DNA of 64,000 nucleotides from positions 13,860,772 to 13,924,771 of the forward strand of contig OY744616.1 of the NCBI GenBank assembly GCA_963556255.1. The letters run 5' to 3'. Shown here piece by piece: positions 14,489-26,144 of the stretch. The position numbers and the translations under genes are program-made. The notes below the pieces were generated by a model. The model made no database searches. It worked only from the letters and a program-made list of their open reading frames with translations, and was not told the DNA's origin. The DNA is from Allolobophora icterica. Lineage: Eukaryota; Annelida; Clitellata; Crassiclitellata; Lumbricidae. How positions within the stretch are numbered: position 1 is the stretch's first letter; each line of letters opens with the position of its first letter.

Positions 14489-14929
14489 GAACAAATTACT
14501 TTATATTTAAATCATCTTCGACGTTTATGACGTGCTGAGTTTGCAAATACAATTGCAATTACAATTATTATTACGGTAATTACATTGGGTGTGGCTACTG
14601 ATCCTGCACCGACCAACGACAACCACTAGGGCCTATAGTGAATTTCCACCAAAGCACCACGTTGTCTTTCCGAGCTTCATCCCTCCTCTGAACCTCACCT
14701 CGTACTGAAAATGGCCAAACAACTTGAGCTTTGGACTTGATTTGATATGAAGAAGAAGAGAGAAGAGCAGTCCCTTAAAAGCTAACCCTGAGACAGCCTG
14801 GGTTGTTAGCGACTTCATTTTCTTAGCCTCGGCATATGAGGACGCGTGGCCAATCTGAAATCACATTTTTGCCATGGCGGAGATGACACTGTTCAAACAG
14901 CTGGTTTCAAAAGTGACTTCTTAGTGCCT
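14489..14929. other. No recognisable gene
   Basis: Single-copy DNA between the inverted-repeat segment and the first zinc-finger unit; no coding or repeat signal seen. Confidence 0.5.
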
Positions 14930-15219
14930 GCGAAACCAAAGATTAAAGCGTAACATTTCAAGTGACCTTAAACTGCAAGGTCAAGCGGTGGTCATACGAC
15001 AGTCATACGATGATGACAATGACTCTTTGGGGTTTCTCTATAGCATTTCTCTGCTAGAAATAGCTTCTGTGACTTTTTACCTCGAAAACCCTATCATAGA
15101 AAAAAAAGATAGGCCTAAAGTCTCCATCACTGGCAGTTCCTGAGATACTCTGGGGGTAAAATTATCCCTTATTGCGGATTACGTCTTCCGAATATAGGTT
15201 GCGACATGAAGGTCAATAG

Positions 15220-15227
15220 TGACGTCA
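15220..15227. promoter_or_regulatory. Conserved CRE palindrome upstream of zinc-finger gene A
   Basis: TGACGTCA, conserved with its flanks (AATAGTGACGTCAT) at the equivalent places in units B (26548-26555) and C (32177-32184), about 1-1.4 kb before each zinc-finger start. A promoter or enhancer role is inferred only from conservation. Confidence 0.45.
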
Positions 15228-15769
15228 TGTATACACGCGACGAAATCAAATTTCAACAGTTTGCGTTCAACGGAAATATAATGTCGAACAGTGGCTTCGT
15301 GTCGTCTCTAAAGTAATAAGGAAACCACTAGATTATCTTCAGGTACATTCTTTAAGCGGAAATAGTTTTCTGGTTTCTCTATGAACCATACATCTGGCTC
15401 AGGTAATTCTACTTGGTCTCTTAGTTGTGAGTGCTAACGTTTCAAACTCTTAAGCTCTGATGATCGGATAGATTCCAAAGCTAGGCCATTTACCTAGCTA
15501 CATGTGAATCGATCTATATTGGTTCCCCATCCGAAACGCGTCGAGTTTAGGTAAACTTTCTTTAAAAGGTAAACAGGCTATGCGCACTCATTTGAATATA
15601 AGGACTACAGATCCTAATTCAAAGCGTTTAGTTCACTCCTCATTGTAACTTGCTGTTTTAGGTTTATAATGAATGATGTTAACTGTAGAACTTTATGCTG
15701 AACAAGACAATCAAGTGACAAGGTTTATTAATTAAGCCTGCTTATATCTTATAAGAAAGGATTCATAAG

Positions 15770-16252
15770 CTGAATTGGAATCGGGTTCATTACATTGGTG
15801 AAGTACTGGGGTGAAATCAAGTTTCTCAAGATTTTCGTGAAATTGCCAAATAGTAGAATTGTTGAAGGTTCGTTTCATAATAGAGGAATTCCCATAGGTT
15901 GAGGGAAGATTTAGGTCAAGCCATGACAGGACAGGGAGATGATCAGAAATGTCGATTACCCGGTACCTAGTATTGAGGAGTGAATGGTTTTGTACCAGAT
16001 ATTCGTTAGGATATTATCGATTAGGGAAGAGCTAGTATTGGTTATTCTTGTAGGTCTCCTAATGACAGGTAGGATGTGATGCGAGGATAGTATGTCAACA
16101 TAATTGCCAGTTGGAGCATGATTTGAGTATTTGAGTAGGTCAATGTTAAAGTCACTAGCTATTATTATATCTTTTTGTAATTGAGTAATTCTAGTCAGGA
16201 CCCGATCAAATTCTAGGTTAAAATCTTGGAGAGATTGGCTATGCGCACACAT
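15770..16252 (-). pseudogene. LINE apurinic endonuclease fragment
   Basis: The minus-strand frame 15956-16252 reads the C-terminal half of an exonuclease-endonuclease-phosphatase domain of a non-LTR retrotransposon: ASDFNIDLLKY (normally GDFN), RPTRITNTSSSLIDNI. The following ISDHLPV motif region continues in another frame down to about 15770, so at least one frameshift is present. Both ends of the element are missing. It is absent from the same position in units B and C, so it entered unit A after duplication. Confidence 0.65.
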
Positions 16253-16611
16253 TTGAACATACGAACTACAGATCCTTATTCAAACCTTTTTATTGCACTC
16301 CTCATTGTAACTTGCTCTTTTGGGTTTATACTTAATGGAACATACGAACTACAAAGCCTTTACTGCACTCTTCATTGTAATTTGCTGTTTTAGGTATAAA
16401 TACTGACTGGAGGTATTATCTGCAGAACTTTACACTGCACAAGACAATCAAGTGGCAAGGTTTGTTAATTATTCCAAAACACAATAACATGCAAAAGGAT
16501 CAGCGTTTTTAAAGCTCTGGCTTTGTAGAAATCATATCTGAAATTGAAATTAAATCTTTATCGAAAATCATACCTGCGACAAAACGTGACAAATCTTCAC
16601 AATCACTACTG

Positions 16612-18195
16612 ATGTCGGAAAAACATTTCTTCCAAGCATTTTTTGGCAAATTCAACCGGAATTGCATTGCAAGAAGAGATGCCCAGTTCCCAGCTATAGG
16701 TAAGAAAACGTATGTGCAGGATAGTCATAGCCGTTCGAAAGAAAAGACATACGAATGTGAGTTATGTAATAAAGTGTTCAAGTACGCCTGGTTCCTAAAG
16801 AGGCACATGAAAACCCATACTCGAGTAGAAGCATATCATAGCCTGGTGTGTGAGAAAACATTCACATACTCTTCAGATTTGAAAAAACACACCACAACCC
16901 ATACTGAAGAGAAACCATTTGAATGCCATGTATGTCATAAAAGATTTTCCATGTCTTCCAGTTTACAAACCCATGTTAAAATTTATACTGGAGAAATGCC
17001 CTATCTCTGCCAATTTTGCCACAAATGTTTCATGCAACATTCACAGCTGCTGGTTCACAATAGAACCCACACTGGACAGAAACCTTTCCAGTGCAAGGTG
17101 TGTGAAAAGATATTTTCTCGTCCTTCCACACTACAAGAACATGTTAGAACCCATACTGGAGAGAGGCCTTCCCGATGCCAGATGTGCATAAAATGTTTCT
17201 CGCAGTCTTGCAATCTAACACGTCATGCAAGAATTCATACCGGAGAGAAACCATACCAATGTCAGTTGTGTGAATTCATATCTAATAGTAAAAGTAATCT
17301 AAAGACGCACAGGAGCACACATACTGGAGAGAAACCATACTTTTGCAAGGTATGTCAGAAAACATTCACACGCACTTCAGGTCTCAGAAGTCATGAAAAC
17401 ACTCACTCTGGAGAAAAGCCATACCTTTGCGAAGTGTGTAAGAAAACATTCTCCAATTCTTATAATCTGCAAAGCCATATTAGAATCCACACCGGAGAGA
17501 AACCATACCAATGTGATATGTGCACACAGAAATATTCCCATTCTACCGGGCTACGATATCATGTTAGAATCCATACTGGAGAGAAACCATTTAAGTGCGA
17601 GATATGTAGGAAAGAATTTCTAGATTCTTTCAGTCTACGGGTCCATATTAGAATCCATACTGGAGAGAAGCCTTATAAATGCCACATATGTCAAAAAATG
17701 TTTGTCCACACTGCTAGTTTAAGACATCATGCAAGAATTCATACCGGAGAGAAACCGTACCAGTGCAAGTTATGTGAGTTCAAAGTTAATGATTGTAGTT
17801 ATCTAAAGAAGCACATGAGAAAACATACAGGAGAAAAACCATACCTTTGTCAGATATGTCAGAAAACATTCACAAGTTCTTCAGGTCTGAGAAATCATGA
17901 AAAAATCCACTCTGGAGACAAACCATACCTTTGCAACGTATGTCACAAAACATACGCTCGTGCCTGCAGTCTGAGAATTCATGAAACCACCCACTCCAGA
18001 GAGAAAGCATACCTTTGCCAGGTATGTAAGAAAACATTCACACGTGCTTCAGGTCTGAGAATTCATGATAAAACCCATTCCGGAGAGAAACCATACCTTT
18101 GCCAGGTATGTAAGAAGACATTCTCATACACTTCAAATCTGAAACGTCATGAAAAATCCCACTCTGTGGAGAAACCATTTTTATCAACTTTGTAA
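16612..18195 (+). CDS. C2H2 zinc-finger protein, unit A (17 fingers)
   Basis: A single open frame of 527 residues starting MSEKHFF; the ATG sits in the context TGATGTCGGAAAA, which is conserved in all three units. After a short N-terminal region of about 45 residues come 17 C2H2 fingers joined by TGEKPY-type linkers to the C-terminus. Finger 2 has lost its first cysteine (YHSLVC) and finger 3 its last histidine (ends KIY). No KRAB, BTB or SCAN domain is visible. The family is nuclear and normally binds DNA; the target is unknown. The downstream DNA still contains decayed finger sequence, so the ancestral gene had more fingers. Confidence 0.85.
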   Translation: MSEKHFFQAFFGKFNRNCIARRDAQFPAIGKKTYVQDSHSRSKEKTYECELCNKVFKYAWFLKRHMKTHTRVEAYHSLVCEKTFTYSSDLKKHTTTHTEEKPFECHVCHKRFSMSSSLQTHVKIYTGEMPYLCQFCHKCFMQHSQLLVHNRTHTGQKPFQCKVCEKIFSRPSTLQEHVRTHTGERPSRCQMCIKCFSQSCNLTRHARIHTGEKPYQCQLCEFISNSKSNLKTHRSTHTGEKPYFCKVCQKTFTRTSGLRSHENTHSGEKPYLCEVCKKTFSNSYNLQSHIRIHTGEKPYQCDMCTQKYSHSTGLRYHVRIHTGEKPFKCEICRKEFLDSFSLRVHIRIHTGEKPYKCHICQKMFVHTASLRHHARIHTGEKPYQCKLCEFKVNDCSYLKKHMRKHTGEKPYLCQICQKTFTSSSGLRNHEKIHSGDKPYLCNVCHKTYARACSLRIHETTHSREKAYLCQVCKKTFTRASGLRIHDKTHSGEKPYLCQVCKKTFSYTSNLKRHEKSHSVEKPFLSTL

Positions 18196-18960
18196 AAAAA
18201 ACAGTTCCCAAATTTACAAAATCATGTTAGAATCCACACTGGAGAAAGCAATACCAATGTCAGTTATGCCAGAAAACATTCTCACGCAATTCTGTTCTGC
18301 AGGTTCGCAAAATAACCCATACTGCAAACAACCCCAGTAGCAGCGTCATAATACATAGGGCATCTGAAACCCATATAACGCCATTCCTATGGCGTGCATA
18401 TGATCACAAACGCACGAACATCAAGAAGTCTATATGAGATTATTATCATATGAGTTTCTGATTCCCTACATATAAGGCCGCAGTTGTTGAAAATGTGCTC
18501 CTTTCTACAGTCAATAAAGTCATTGATTGAATTCCTACTGGTGACAAACTTTATCTGTGCCGGTAATGCCATAATAAATTTTGAAAAATTTATCTGTCTC
18601 AAAACTTACATAGACTCCACACGGGAGAGAAAATCCTCCTGTGCCATTAATGCGCGAAACCGTTCACACGCTCTTATCTGTTTTCATGACTCACTTGATA
18701 ACCCATATTGGAAAAAATTTTGTAAGTAAAAAAGGTTCGTCCAATTTTCTGGTCTACAATTGATGTGAGAATTCATACTGGAGAGAAACCGTATCAGTGC
18801 CAGTTATTTGAGATACAAAGCAAATAATATAGTCATCTAAAGAAAAGAATTATTACGCACACTGAGCTGAAACCATACGTTTTGCAGTCAAAAACATTTG
18901 AATGCACTTCAAGTCTGGCAAGACATGAAAAGTTGAAAACACACATTGGAGAGGTACTTC
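18196..18960 (+). pseudogene. Decayed zinc-finger array downstream of gene A
   Basis: Remnants such as HTGE linker codons (AGAATCCACACTGGAGAAAG near 18222, GAATTCATACTGGAGAGAAA near 18770) recur in shifting frames with stops between. The same tail is present in units B and C. The sequence CACATT at 18942-18947 is the unoccupied form of the Polinton integration site in unit C. Confidence 0.7.
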
Positions 18961-19421
18961 TGTAACAGGTTTATAGAAACATGTCCTGATCTTCCAGTCT
19001 ACAGAATCCTGTTAGAATCCATACTGGATGAGACCTTTCTGGTTCCAGTCCTATGTCAGAAAGCATTCTGCCATCATTTTGCTCTGCAGCTTGACAAAGG
19101 TACCATTTAGAAAGCCAGAGAGAGTCAAATGAAATGAAATATTTTCTACCGGCTGAGAGTGGAAAATCATTTAAAGGGATTATTATGGTGCTGAATATGT
19201 GGAGGTGTATTTAGTGTAGAGAAAAAATATGTGAAGTACTGTCGCTACGATAGATGTACAACTCCAAGTGTTTACCTCACAGCACAAAGAATTATTGGTA
19301 GGAGATGACGATCCAGTCGAACGGGACATTTTGTTCCTAACCAAGAAGATTGAAATGGCTTGCAGACTGAATAGTTAAAAGGAAAGATAATGACACATGA
19401 CGAAAAATTATAACAAGCATG

Positions 19422-19429
19422 TAGGCCTA
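19422..19429. repeat. TAGGCCTA micro-insertion (unit A only)
   Basis: Unit A reads CATGTAGGCCTAATG where unit C (TA at 61951-61952) and unit B (TA at 29834-29835) read CATGTAATG. See findings. Confidence 0.75.
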
Positions 19430-21154
19430 ATGTTGTATTACAATTGAAGTGTGTTTTCTTTTGTCCATTTCATCCTTGCTGCATTTTAAAAATGTTAGTT
19501 GTCTTCGCGAAATCAGCAAGTTTAAAAACTTGAAATAATTTTTAATTTCATTTTTTATAGCCTTAGTAGTAAGTTAGTATGAAAGTGACCTAACGTGGTC
19601 AATGATTGTTACAAACAGTGAAGAATTTGCAGCACTGTTGCAAATAATATTCTAAGTTTTTATAGATGGAAATAATTATTTAGGTGGCAAACAAGTATAT
19701 TGGAATATAACATCTTTTGAAATATTAACATCAGACTGAAGTGAATGGAACATGTTTACTCCAAGATAATGACGTGAGTCTCTACCCAAAAATAGTTTGA
19801 CCGGAAAATGCAAACTGAGAAAGTCCGCAATTACATTCGATGGAACGATATTATATATATATAGCTGAAACATCTAGACAGGAAGCATGAAATGAAAGTG
19901 TTGAGTTAAATATCAATGTGTAGTAACAGGCCCCTACGCATGAAAAATGTATGCCCATTTTGAAGGTAAAGCGCTACATAAAAACTTAATATTTGGGTGT
20001 GACTAAACACACTGAGGACCGGTTCGTCCTGTTTTTGACGTTTAAGAAACATTTTTGATTCGATAAAGCGTGTTTCTAAGTACGCACCTAAACTCTAGTT
20101 AGATATTTTGTTAGCACTAATGAAAAACCTTGTATGTACAAGGGGTTTATGATTGTTATTTTACTTATTTACTTTGTTTTGCTACTAATTCTAATCACGA
20201 CTAAGGAACTTTTCTTTGTTTCATTCTCTGGTTAACTGTTTTTTTACTCATTTATAATCATAGGCAGTGAACTATGAATATTTATTTTTGACTACAAACA
20301 GTTTAGGACCTACTGGTTGGGTACTTTTGCGTTTTAGAAAAACTTAGTTGTATTAAGATGGATGCTTCAACCGCACTCAACGGTATTATTTTAGTTTGAT
20401 GAGAAATTGTACAAGATCAGTACTGTTGTCCTGTTTGTTGTTATTTTATTGTTGTTTGCACGGTTAGGACATATAGGCCTATAGGTAAACTAACGCTTTT
20501 ATTTTAATAGTTTAGCCTAATGCACATCAAACGTATAGAGTTTATAGACGATAATAATTAGCGGCAATGGTGCGCTTGAAATGTCTAGGCAAATCAACTG
20601 TTTCTTCTCACTCTGTAATAGTTGAAAGGTGAAAAAACTATAGGCCTAATAGTGACATCCCATAGGCCTACATGCACAACCACTAAAAGACATTTCCGCA
20701 GTAAATAACAATGGTCCAGAAACAGGCCCTTTTTTATTAGAAATATGCGTGTTCGAAGTAGAATGATTGTTTTTCTTACTTCCTTTGCATCAGATTAATG
20801 GCGCATCTAAGGGAGGGGGCGAATTGACTTCCACCTCAAGTCCTATCGCTAACCTAAAACTGCCTACACTACTCTCAACCAAAGAACCTTCGCGATCAAC
20901 CACACTCACCGCTATATTTTTTGCAGTTCCTGAGAAACAAAAGATCAACCATAACAGGTCAAATGATCTTGAACTACAATAGGTCATCCGATTGTTGTAC
21001 GATCTTGCGTATGTGGCGTTCGCCGCCCGGACGCCTGCCCTGCCGCGCCGGGCGGGTTCCTGTGGTGACTCCAGCCCACTACCCGTCTGGAGCCACCCGA
21101 GTCACTGCCTTGCCTATTGTCACCGTCAAATGGCTGATCTCTATATCTGTCCAT

Positions 21155-23272
21155 TAGGGTGGAGTGAGGAAAAAAATTCTTTCCTTTTTATAAGCTAGAC
21201 TATTAAAAATGTGCCAAATATCCATAGTAACAATCCTGCCAAATGATATTATTTTCTGACAACTGCTTGATCGCCCTTCGCCCAATTGAAATAATTGGCA
21301 TTGTAACCATTTAAGTGGGCGTTTAAATGAAGCATTTCGACGATGCCAAAGGTAGGTTTGATTTACATATGTGACACAGTTTAACAGAACCATCCAATAG
21401 CATAATAAAAGTATTATTTAGAAAGTAAAACGATTGCGCTACAAGAAAGATTTCGGATGGCGTATGAAAACTAGGTCATTCATGGCGGTTTTTGGCTGTG
21501 AAATCGATCGAAGCAAGATCCGCCGAGAACGCAGCAAAACTCGTAAGGAACTTCAGCAGAATGATTATCAGTTCGACCACACTCACACTGGCATGGAGGG
21601 AGTATTCTTTGATGGCCGCAAGGATCAAACTTTGACACAAGTTCTCGGCGACGACAACAAGTACCACAAAAAACCCTCACGGAAGAACACATAAGCATCA
21701 TCGCAGAGCCGGGTTCTTCATACTTCAGCCACACGACTGCGCCATCAGGCTCCAGCAAAGACATAGCTGAGTCATTAGTCGCTAGTTTGAAAGAGCGGAA
21801 TGCGAAGACAGAGAACATTAAAGTTGTAGGGTGTGACGGCACAAATGTGAACACGGGACACATTGCGGGCGTTATTCGGCGACTGGAAGAAACCTTCCAG
21901 CATCCTCTGCAGTGGCTGGTATGTCTGCTCCATGCCAATGAGCTGCCCCTGCGCCATCTATTTCAGGCACTCGACGGCGAGACTACAGGCCCGCGCGGAT
22001 TCTCTGGACCTATCGGAAAGAGGCTAGTGACGTGTAGCGAACATCCTGTCTCTTCATTTGCACCAGTACAACTGACCGAGCAACTGTCCAGTGTCGACCC
22101 GAAGGAGTTGAGCACAGATCAGCGCTATCTATTGGAAATGTGCAATGGTATCAGCAAAGGTGAATGTAGCATCGATCTGGCAATGCGAAACCCTGGTTGC
22201 CTGAATCACTCACGATGGCTAACGGCAGCCAATAGAATCCTCCGATTATATGTCAGCGACATGGAACCGTCACAGAATCTGAAAACGGTGGTGACGTTCA
22301 TCATTCGCGTATATGCTCCAACGTGGTTCGCCATAAAAGCCCAGTCGTCATGCAAAGATGGAGCTAGGCACCTTCACCAGATCCTCGTCAAGTCACGATA
22401 CCTCAGCCCTAAGCACAAGAAGATCGTCGACCCCGTCATTCATCGCAACGCATACTTCGCTCACGCGGAGAATCTCCTCTTAGCCATGATGACGGACCAT
22501 CGACCACACATACGTGAGCTGGGCCTGCGACGAGTGATGAAGGCCAGAGCTGAAGCAGATCCCAATGGACAAATACGGAGGTTCAAGGTTCCCGCAAAAC
22601 TCAACTTCAACGCTGTGGAATACTTCGATATGATCGACTGGGCAGTCTGCCCTATCTCGGAGCCTCCCGTAATCAAGGCAATGACAGACACTGAGCTAAG
22701 GGATCTCATCACGACGGAGGTGACTCCAACAGTCACCTTCCCAAAATTCCCCAGCCACACGCAAGCTGTGGAAAGACACGTGAAGCTGGTGACCGAGGCG
22801 GCGATAGCTGTTTGTGGACAGAAATCGCGAGATGGCTTCATCCGTGCACGCGTCGCTTCTCGACAGCTAATGCCCACGTTCGAGTCAAAACGTGACTTCT
22901 CTCACTTCACCTTGTAACTGTTTGTGACTTTGAAATCTAAGATACTGTAATAATCAAGGCATCTGATTGCATTAAGATGACTATTGACTAGTTGACTACC
23001 TTACCTAGACTGTGGAGCAGTGTGGACTCTAGTGTAGACTAGAGTGTAGAGTAGACTGTAGAGTGTAGACTAGAGTGTAGACACTAATCTACCTATATCG
23101 TTCTGATGTCGCTTAGTATTGCAAAATAAAAAGTTGCGAAGGGCGATCAAAACATTATTCAAAATTCTTGTAATTTTTACACAGTGTTCTATTGATCTAT
23201 TGGCACCTTTTGACATATGTAGCTAATTGAAATTCAGGAAAAAAAATTTTTTGCCATTTTCACTCCACCCTA
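21155..23272 (+). mobile_element. hAT-like DNA transposon nested in the 5-kb insertion
   Basis: Terminal inverted repeats TAGGGTGGAGTGA (left) and TCACTCCACCCTA-type (right) bound 2118 bp, with a perfect 8-bp target duplication CTGTCCAT at 21147-21154 and 23273-23280. It carries one decayed transposase gene (21464-22917). The 22918-23272 part includes a GTGTAGACTAGA minisatellite (about 23015-23085) and an inverted copy of subterminal sequence (CGAAGGGCGATCAA near 23138 versus its complement near 21270). Confidence 0.8.
21464..22917 (+). pseudogene. hAT-like transposase, frameshifted
   Basis: The main frame 21787-22917 (376 codons) reads a family common in invertebrate genomes but usually left unannotated: VGCDGTNVNTG, LQWLVCLLHANELPLRHLF, LSTDQRYLLEMC, NHSRWLTAANRILRLYV, and near the end SHTQAVERHVKLVTEA and RDGFIRAR. 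An upstream piece (21464-21694) with VFFDGRKDQTLTQ belongs to the same protein but is in a different frame; the break is at or near the A6 run at 21669-21674. D in CDGT and the C..H pair are placed like the catalytic aspartate and CxxH of hAT transposases, and the terminal QAVER resembles the SxxxER dimerisation motif. One small frameshift makes it inactive unless it is a sequencing slip. Confidence 0.65.
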
Positions 23273-23280
23273 CTGTCCAT

Positions 23281-26064
23281 AGTGACCGTTCCTGTCAGAG
23301 GAGGTTCAGGGTTTACCGCTTTACTAAGAGAGGCTACACTGCAGAGCTCGGTCTCGGCATCAGACTCTGCCACTTCCGCGGTCACCGGGTGGCAACCTCC
23401 TGAGGATGGCCGTCCTTCAGAACAGGGTTCGATCTTTTACCTGCAGCAGTCTTTGCCTTTCTGTGTACCTTCCTAGTTACGGGCTTTCTCTTCCTCTCTA
23501 CCTGGTCTGAACTTTGACGGACCATTCTGCACCTCGTGACTCTTGAACTATCGCCGTTATCATGGAACACCAAACGTTCTCTAAGTTCAGGGAACAAGGA
23601 GTACTTATGACGAGTCTCTGCGTCATGTAATAGAAGACACGTATCCATCGGGCAACGCGTCTTCTTACTGTCACGTATCTCTAGCTGTGTTTCCGTGTGC
23701 GGCATACCGGCCTCAATAATGAATTCTGCTTCGAAAGATAACGGGTCTCTATGGCACTCTGATAGTGAAGGTCCTCTCTCTATAACCTTCGCTATCTACA
23801 CACACACAGACCTTTGTTCTGACCTACGCACGAGGGGGCCCAACCTCGCACTTCAATCAGTCCTCAGAGCTGTGTGTTGCGACAAGCAAATATGTTCTAT
23901 CTGGATACCCGACTACCCGGACTTCCTCGTATCGTTTACTCTTGGTCTGCGTTAATGTTCCTTTAACCGGGAACTCTCGTACACTTCACCCTGGGACTCT
24001 GACTAGCTGGGTTTCGCTAGTAAAACGGACGTGTCTCTTTCGGACCTGGGTACCCGAATACCCGACCCGAATATCTTGGTCTGATCTCTTTCCGGTTTAC
24101 ACAACCTTTTATCCTCCCACTATTCAGAATTAGTCTGTCTCGAGACCTGAGCAGCAGAGTGGGCCCTCACTCCACTAGCCGTATCTCTTGAACATGACTC
24201 TCTGAATAAAATAGAGAACGTAACAGTTGTGTCTTTTTCCGGGAGCGCACAGACTCGTAGGCTTCGTTTCTCGGTACTCACACTCGATTCTGCTAACGGT
24301 ATCTGTGGGTAAATATCAATTACTTTACCCCGTTATTGCACACAGACCTGTGTTGCTTTCCACTGTGGGAACTTTCCCGAACACCGGGACAGACAACGGT
24401 CGGATCGTCCGGATGGTATCCCGGACGGATATTTGCCGGTAAACCGCGGGAGTAACTATGACGCGTAAAGCAGCCAAACCCGGATACCGCGTATTTAGAT
24501 TCACGGGTTGTTCCCCGATGTTATCGAACAGTTTCAACAAGATCGTTCCGGTACTTCCCCGGACGTCACCAGCGGAATGTTTCTCCGCACTTTACCGATA
24601 CAGACCTGTGTTTTTGTATATCTCGGACGATCGGTCTCTCCCCGAGGTTTACTCAGCCTGCTAAACTTCCACAATCGGGATTCAGACCGGCTCGCGATCT
24701 AACGGCAGGGTGGGCCCCAAACTTGTCGAATCGGCGGTCAATCCAATACCCAAGAGTGATTAGTTTTTGCTGTAACTCGGGATCGCACTGCTCAGCTTTT
24801 ATGGACGATACTTTAACTGAGTTATCACCACCGGGTCTTTGCCCGTGTATCTCAGACGGTCAACTGCGGGGCCTTTCCGCGTGTATCTCTGACGGCTACC
24901 ACCGGGTCTTTGCCCGTTTATATCTGACGGTCAACACTGGGTCTTTGCCCGCGTATCTCCGGGTCTTTGCCCGTGTATTTCTAACGGTCAACAGCGGGGC
25001 CTTTCCGCGTGTATCTCTGACGGCTACCACCGGGTCTTTGCCCGTTTATATCTGACGGTCAACACCGGGTCTTTGCCCGCGTATCTCCGGGTCTTTGCCC
25101 GTGTATCTCTGACTGTCAACAGCGGAACCTTTCCGCGTGTATCTCTGACGGCTACCACCGGGTCTATGCCCGTTTATATCTGACGGTCAACACCGGGTCT
25201 TTGCCCGCGTATCTCCGGGTCTTTGCCCGTGTATCTTACCGGAACAGACCTGTGAGCTCTCAATCTCTCACGATCGGTCTTTCCCCGAGCTATACTCAGC
25301 CCGCAAACTACCAACAATCGGGATTCAGACCTTTTCGCGATCTAACGGCAGGGTGGGCCCCAAACCTGTCGGATCGGCGGAGTCAATCCTTCACCCGAGA
25401 GCGATCGATTCGGCTGTAACCCGGGATCGCACTGGTTAACTTTTTCTCGGACGCCCTCTCGTCCGTAAATATATTTGCAACTTGCCGGAAACCTGGAACT
25501 CGCTTTATCACTCGCCGTATACTACCACACGGAGTGCAGTATTTATCGCTAACCAACGACACTAAAGAACCGTATCGCTGTATATGTAGAATGCAGTACC
25601 GCCACTCTACGATATAAGCAACGCACCGTGAGGCAGGGTCTATAAATCCATCTGCATCTATCTGCACGCTATAACTCGGCACTAAGACGTTATTCTGGCC
25701 TCCATAGGCCGGCCACATTGATTGGTCTGCATGACTATCAGCTAGTACGTAAACCACATTCATGCCTCCATACTTATATAGTAGGCCATCACCGTCTTCT
25801 TAAATAGAGGTGTCCAAAATCGAAACATCTACCAACTCTATTAAGCGGCCCCCCTATGTTTAGCTACTAAATATTGGACAGACGGTCTTTCTCTTATTTT
25901 AAATAATAAATTGAAGCGTTAAAATGGCAAAAATAAAATACAGCACTTGTAATTATAATTATAATCGAACAGTTATAAAGCGCCACCCATCGAATAAGAC
26001 GCTAATTAATTAAGACAGCTATCATTATATTCCTTCGTTCGTGCCTTGTGGCCTAACCGCCACA
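23281..26064. other. Noncoding hairpin-rich right part of the 5-kb insertion
   Basis: No credible gene. Short perfect stems with small loops recur along it, for example CGAGG...CCTCG near 23832, GTTCC...GGAAC near 23956, GGGTAAA...TTTACCC near 24308-24332, GGGAA-c-TTCCC near 24367 and GCGGA...TCCGC near 24573. A segment at about 24600-24790 is repeated at about 25245-25440 (CAGACCTGTG, ATCGGTCT, CAATCGGGATTCAGACC, GGCAGGGTGGGCCCCAAAC). Confidence 0.6.
24866..25249 (+). repeat. Three 128-bp tandem repeats built of hairpin subunits
   Basis: Units start at 24866, 24994 and 25122. Each contains four subunits of 35, 23, 35 and 35 bp, and each subunit centres on a small stem with a CTTT-containing loop, either CGGGTCTTTGCCCG or GCGGGGCCTTTCCGC, followed by GTGTATCTCTGACGG. 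The stems change sequence between subunits but stay paired. Confidence 0.8.
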
Positions 26065-26136
26065 CGTATACCTTTCTTGGAATCCACGACCTCTGAAACC
26101 ATGAAATACACACCCAGTACACCATTCTATCACTTA

Positions 26137-26144
26137 TAGGCCTA
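26137..26144. repeat. TAGGCCTA micro-insertion (unit B only)
   Basis: Unit B reads CTTATAGGCCTAGTTC where unit C reads CTTATAGTTC (TA at 31810-31811). Confidence 0.75.

Larger units (their letters stand above)
14930..21011 (+). repeat. Zinc-finger tandem unit A
   Basis: First of three diverged tandem copies of a unit of about 5.7 kb. Matching landmarks are GACCTTAAACTGCAAGGTCA (about 14960; 26187; 31850), a CRE-containing upstream block, the zinc-finger gene, a tail of decayed finger sequence, and a long AT-rich 3' segment ending in CCGATTGTTG..GATCTTGCGTA. The unit ends at 21011, where a 5-kb insertion separates it from unit B. The 18961-21011 part is noncoding. Confidence 0.85.
21012..26064. 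mobile_element. Unclassified 5.05-kb insertion with TG...CA ends
   Basis: The unit A/B junction is interrupted by DNA starting TGTGGCG and ending CGCCACA, flanked by a 4-bp duplication CGTA (21008-21011 and 26065-26068). The uninterrupted junction survives between units B and C (CGTA at 31738-31741). Removing the nested transposon at 21155-23272, about 2.9 kb remains, with no convincing gene. That part is instead dense in short hairpins and a 128-bp tandem repeat. TG...CA ends with a 4-bp duplication would fit an LTR-like or integrase-mobilised element, but no long direct repeats are seen, so the class is open. Confidence 0.7.

Noticed and set aside
21660..21680. Programmed frameshift in the hAT-like transposase at its A6 run
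   Set aside because: The run lacks a canonical phased heptamer with a defined stop next to it, and the element looks old; a simple 1-bp indel is more likely.
23382..23705. 107-codon minus-strand frame with basic composition
   Set aside because: No family resemblance, no neighbouring gene support, lies in the hairpin-rich noncoding element.
24866..25249. CRISPR-like regularly spaced repeat
   Set aside because: Units are contiguous tandem copies without unique spacers, in a eukaryotic transposable element.
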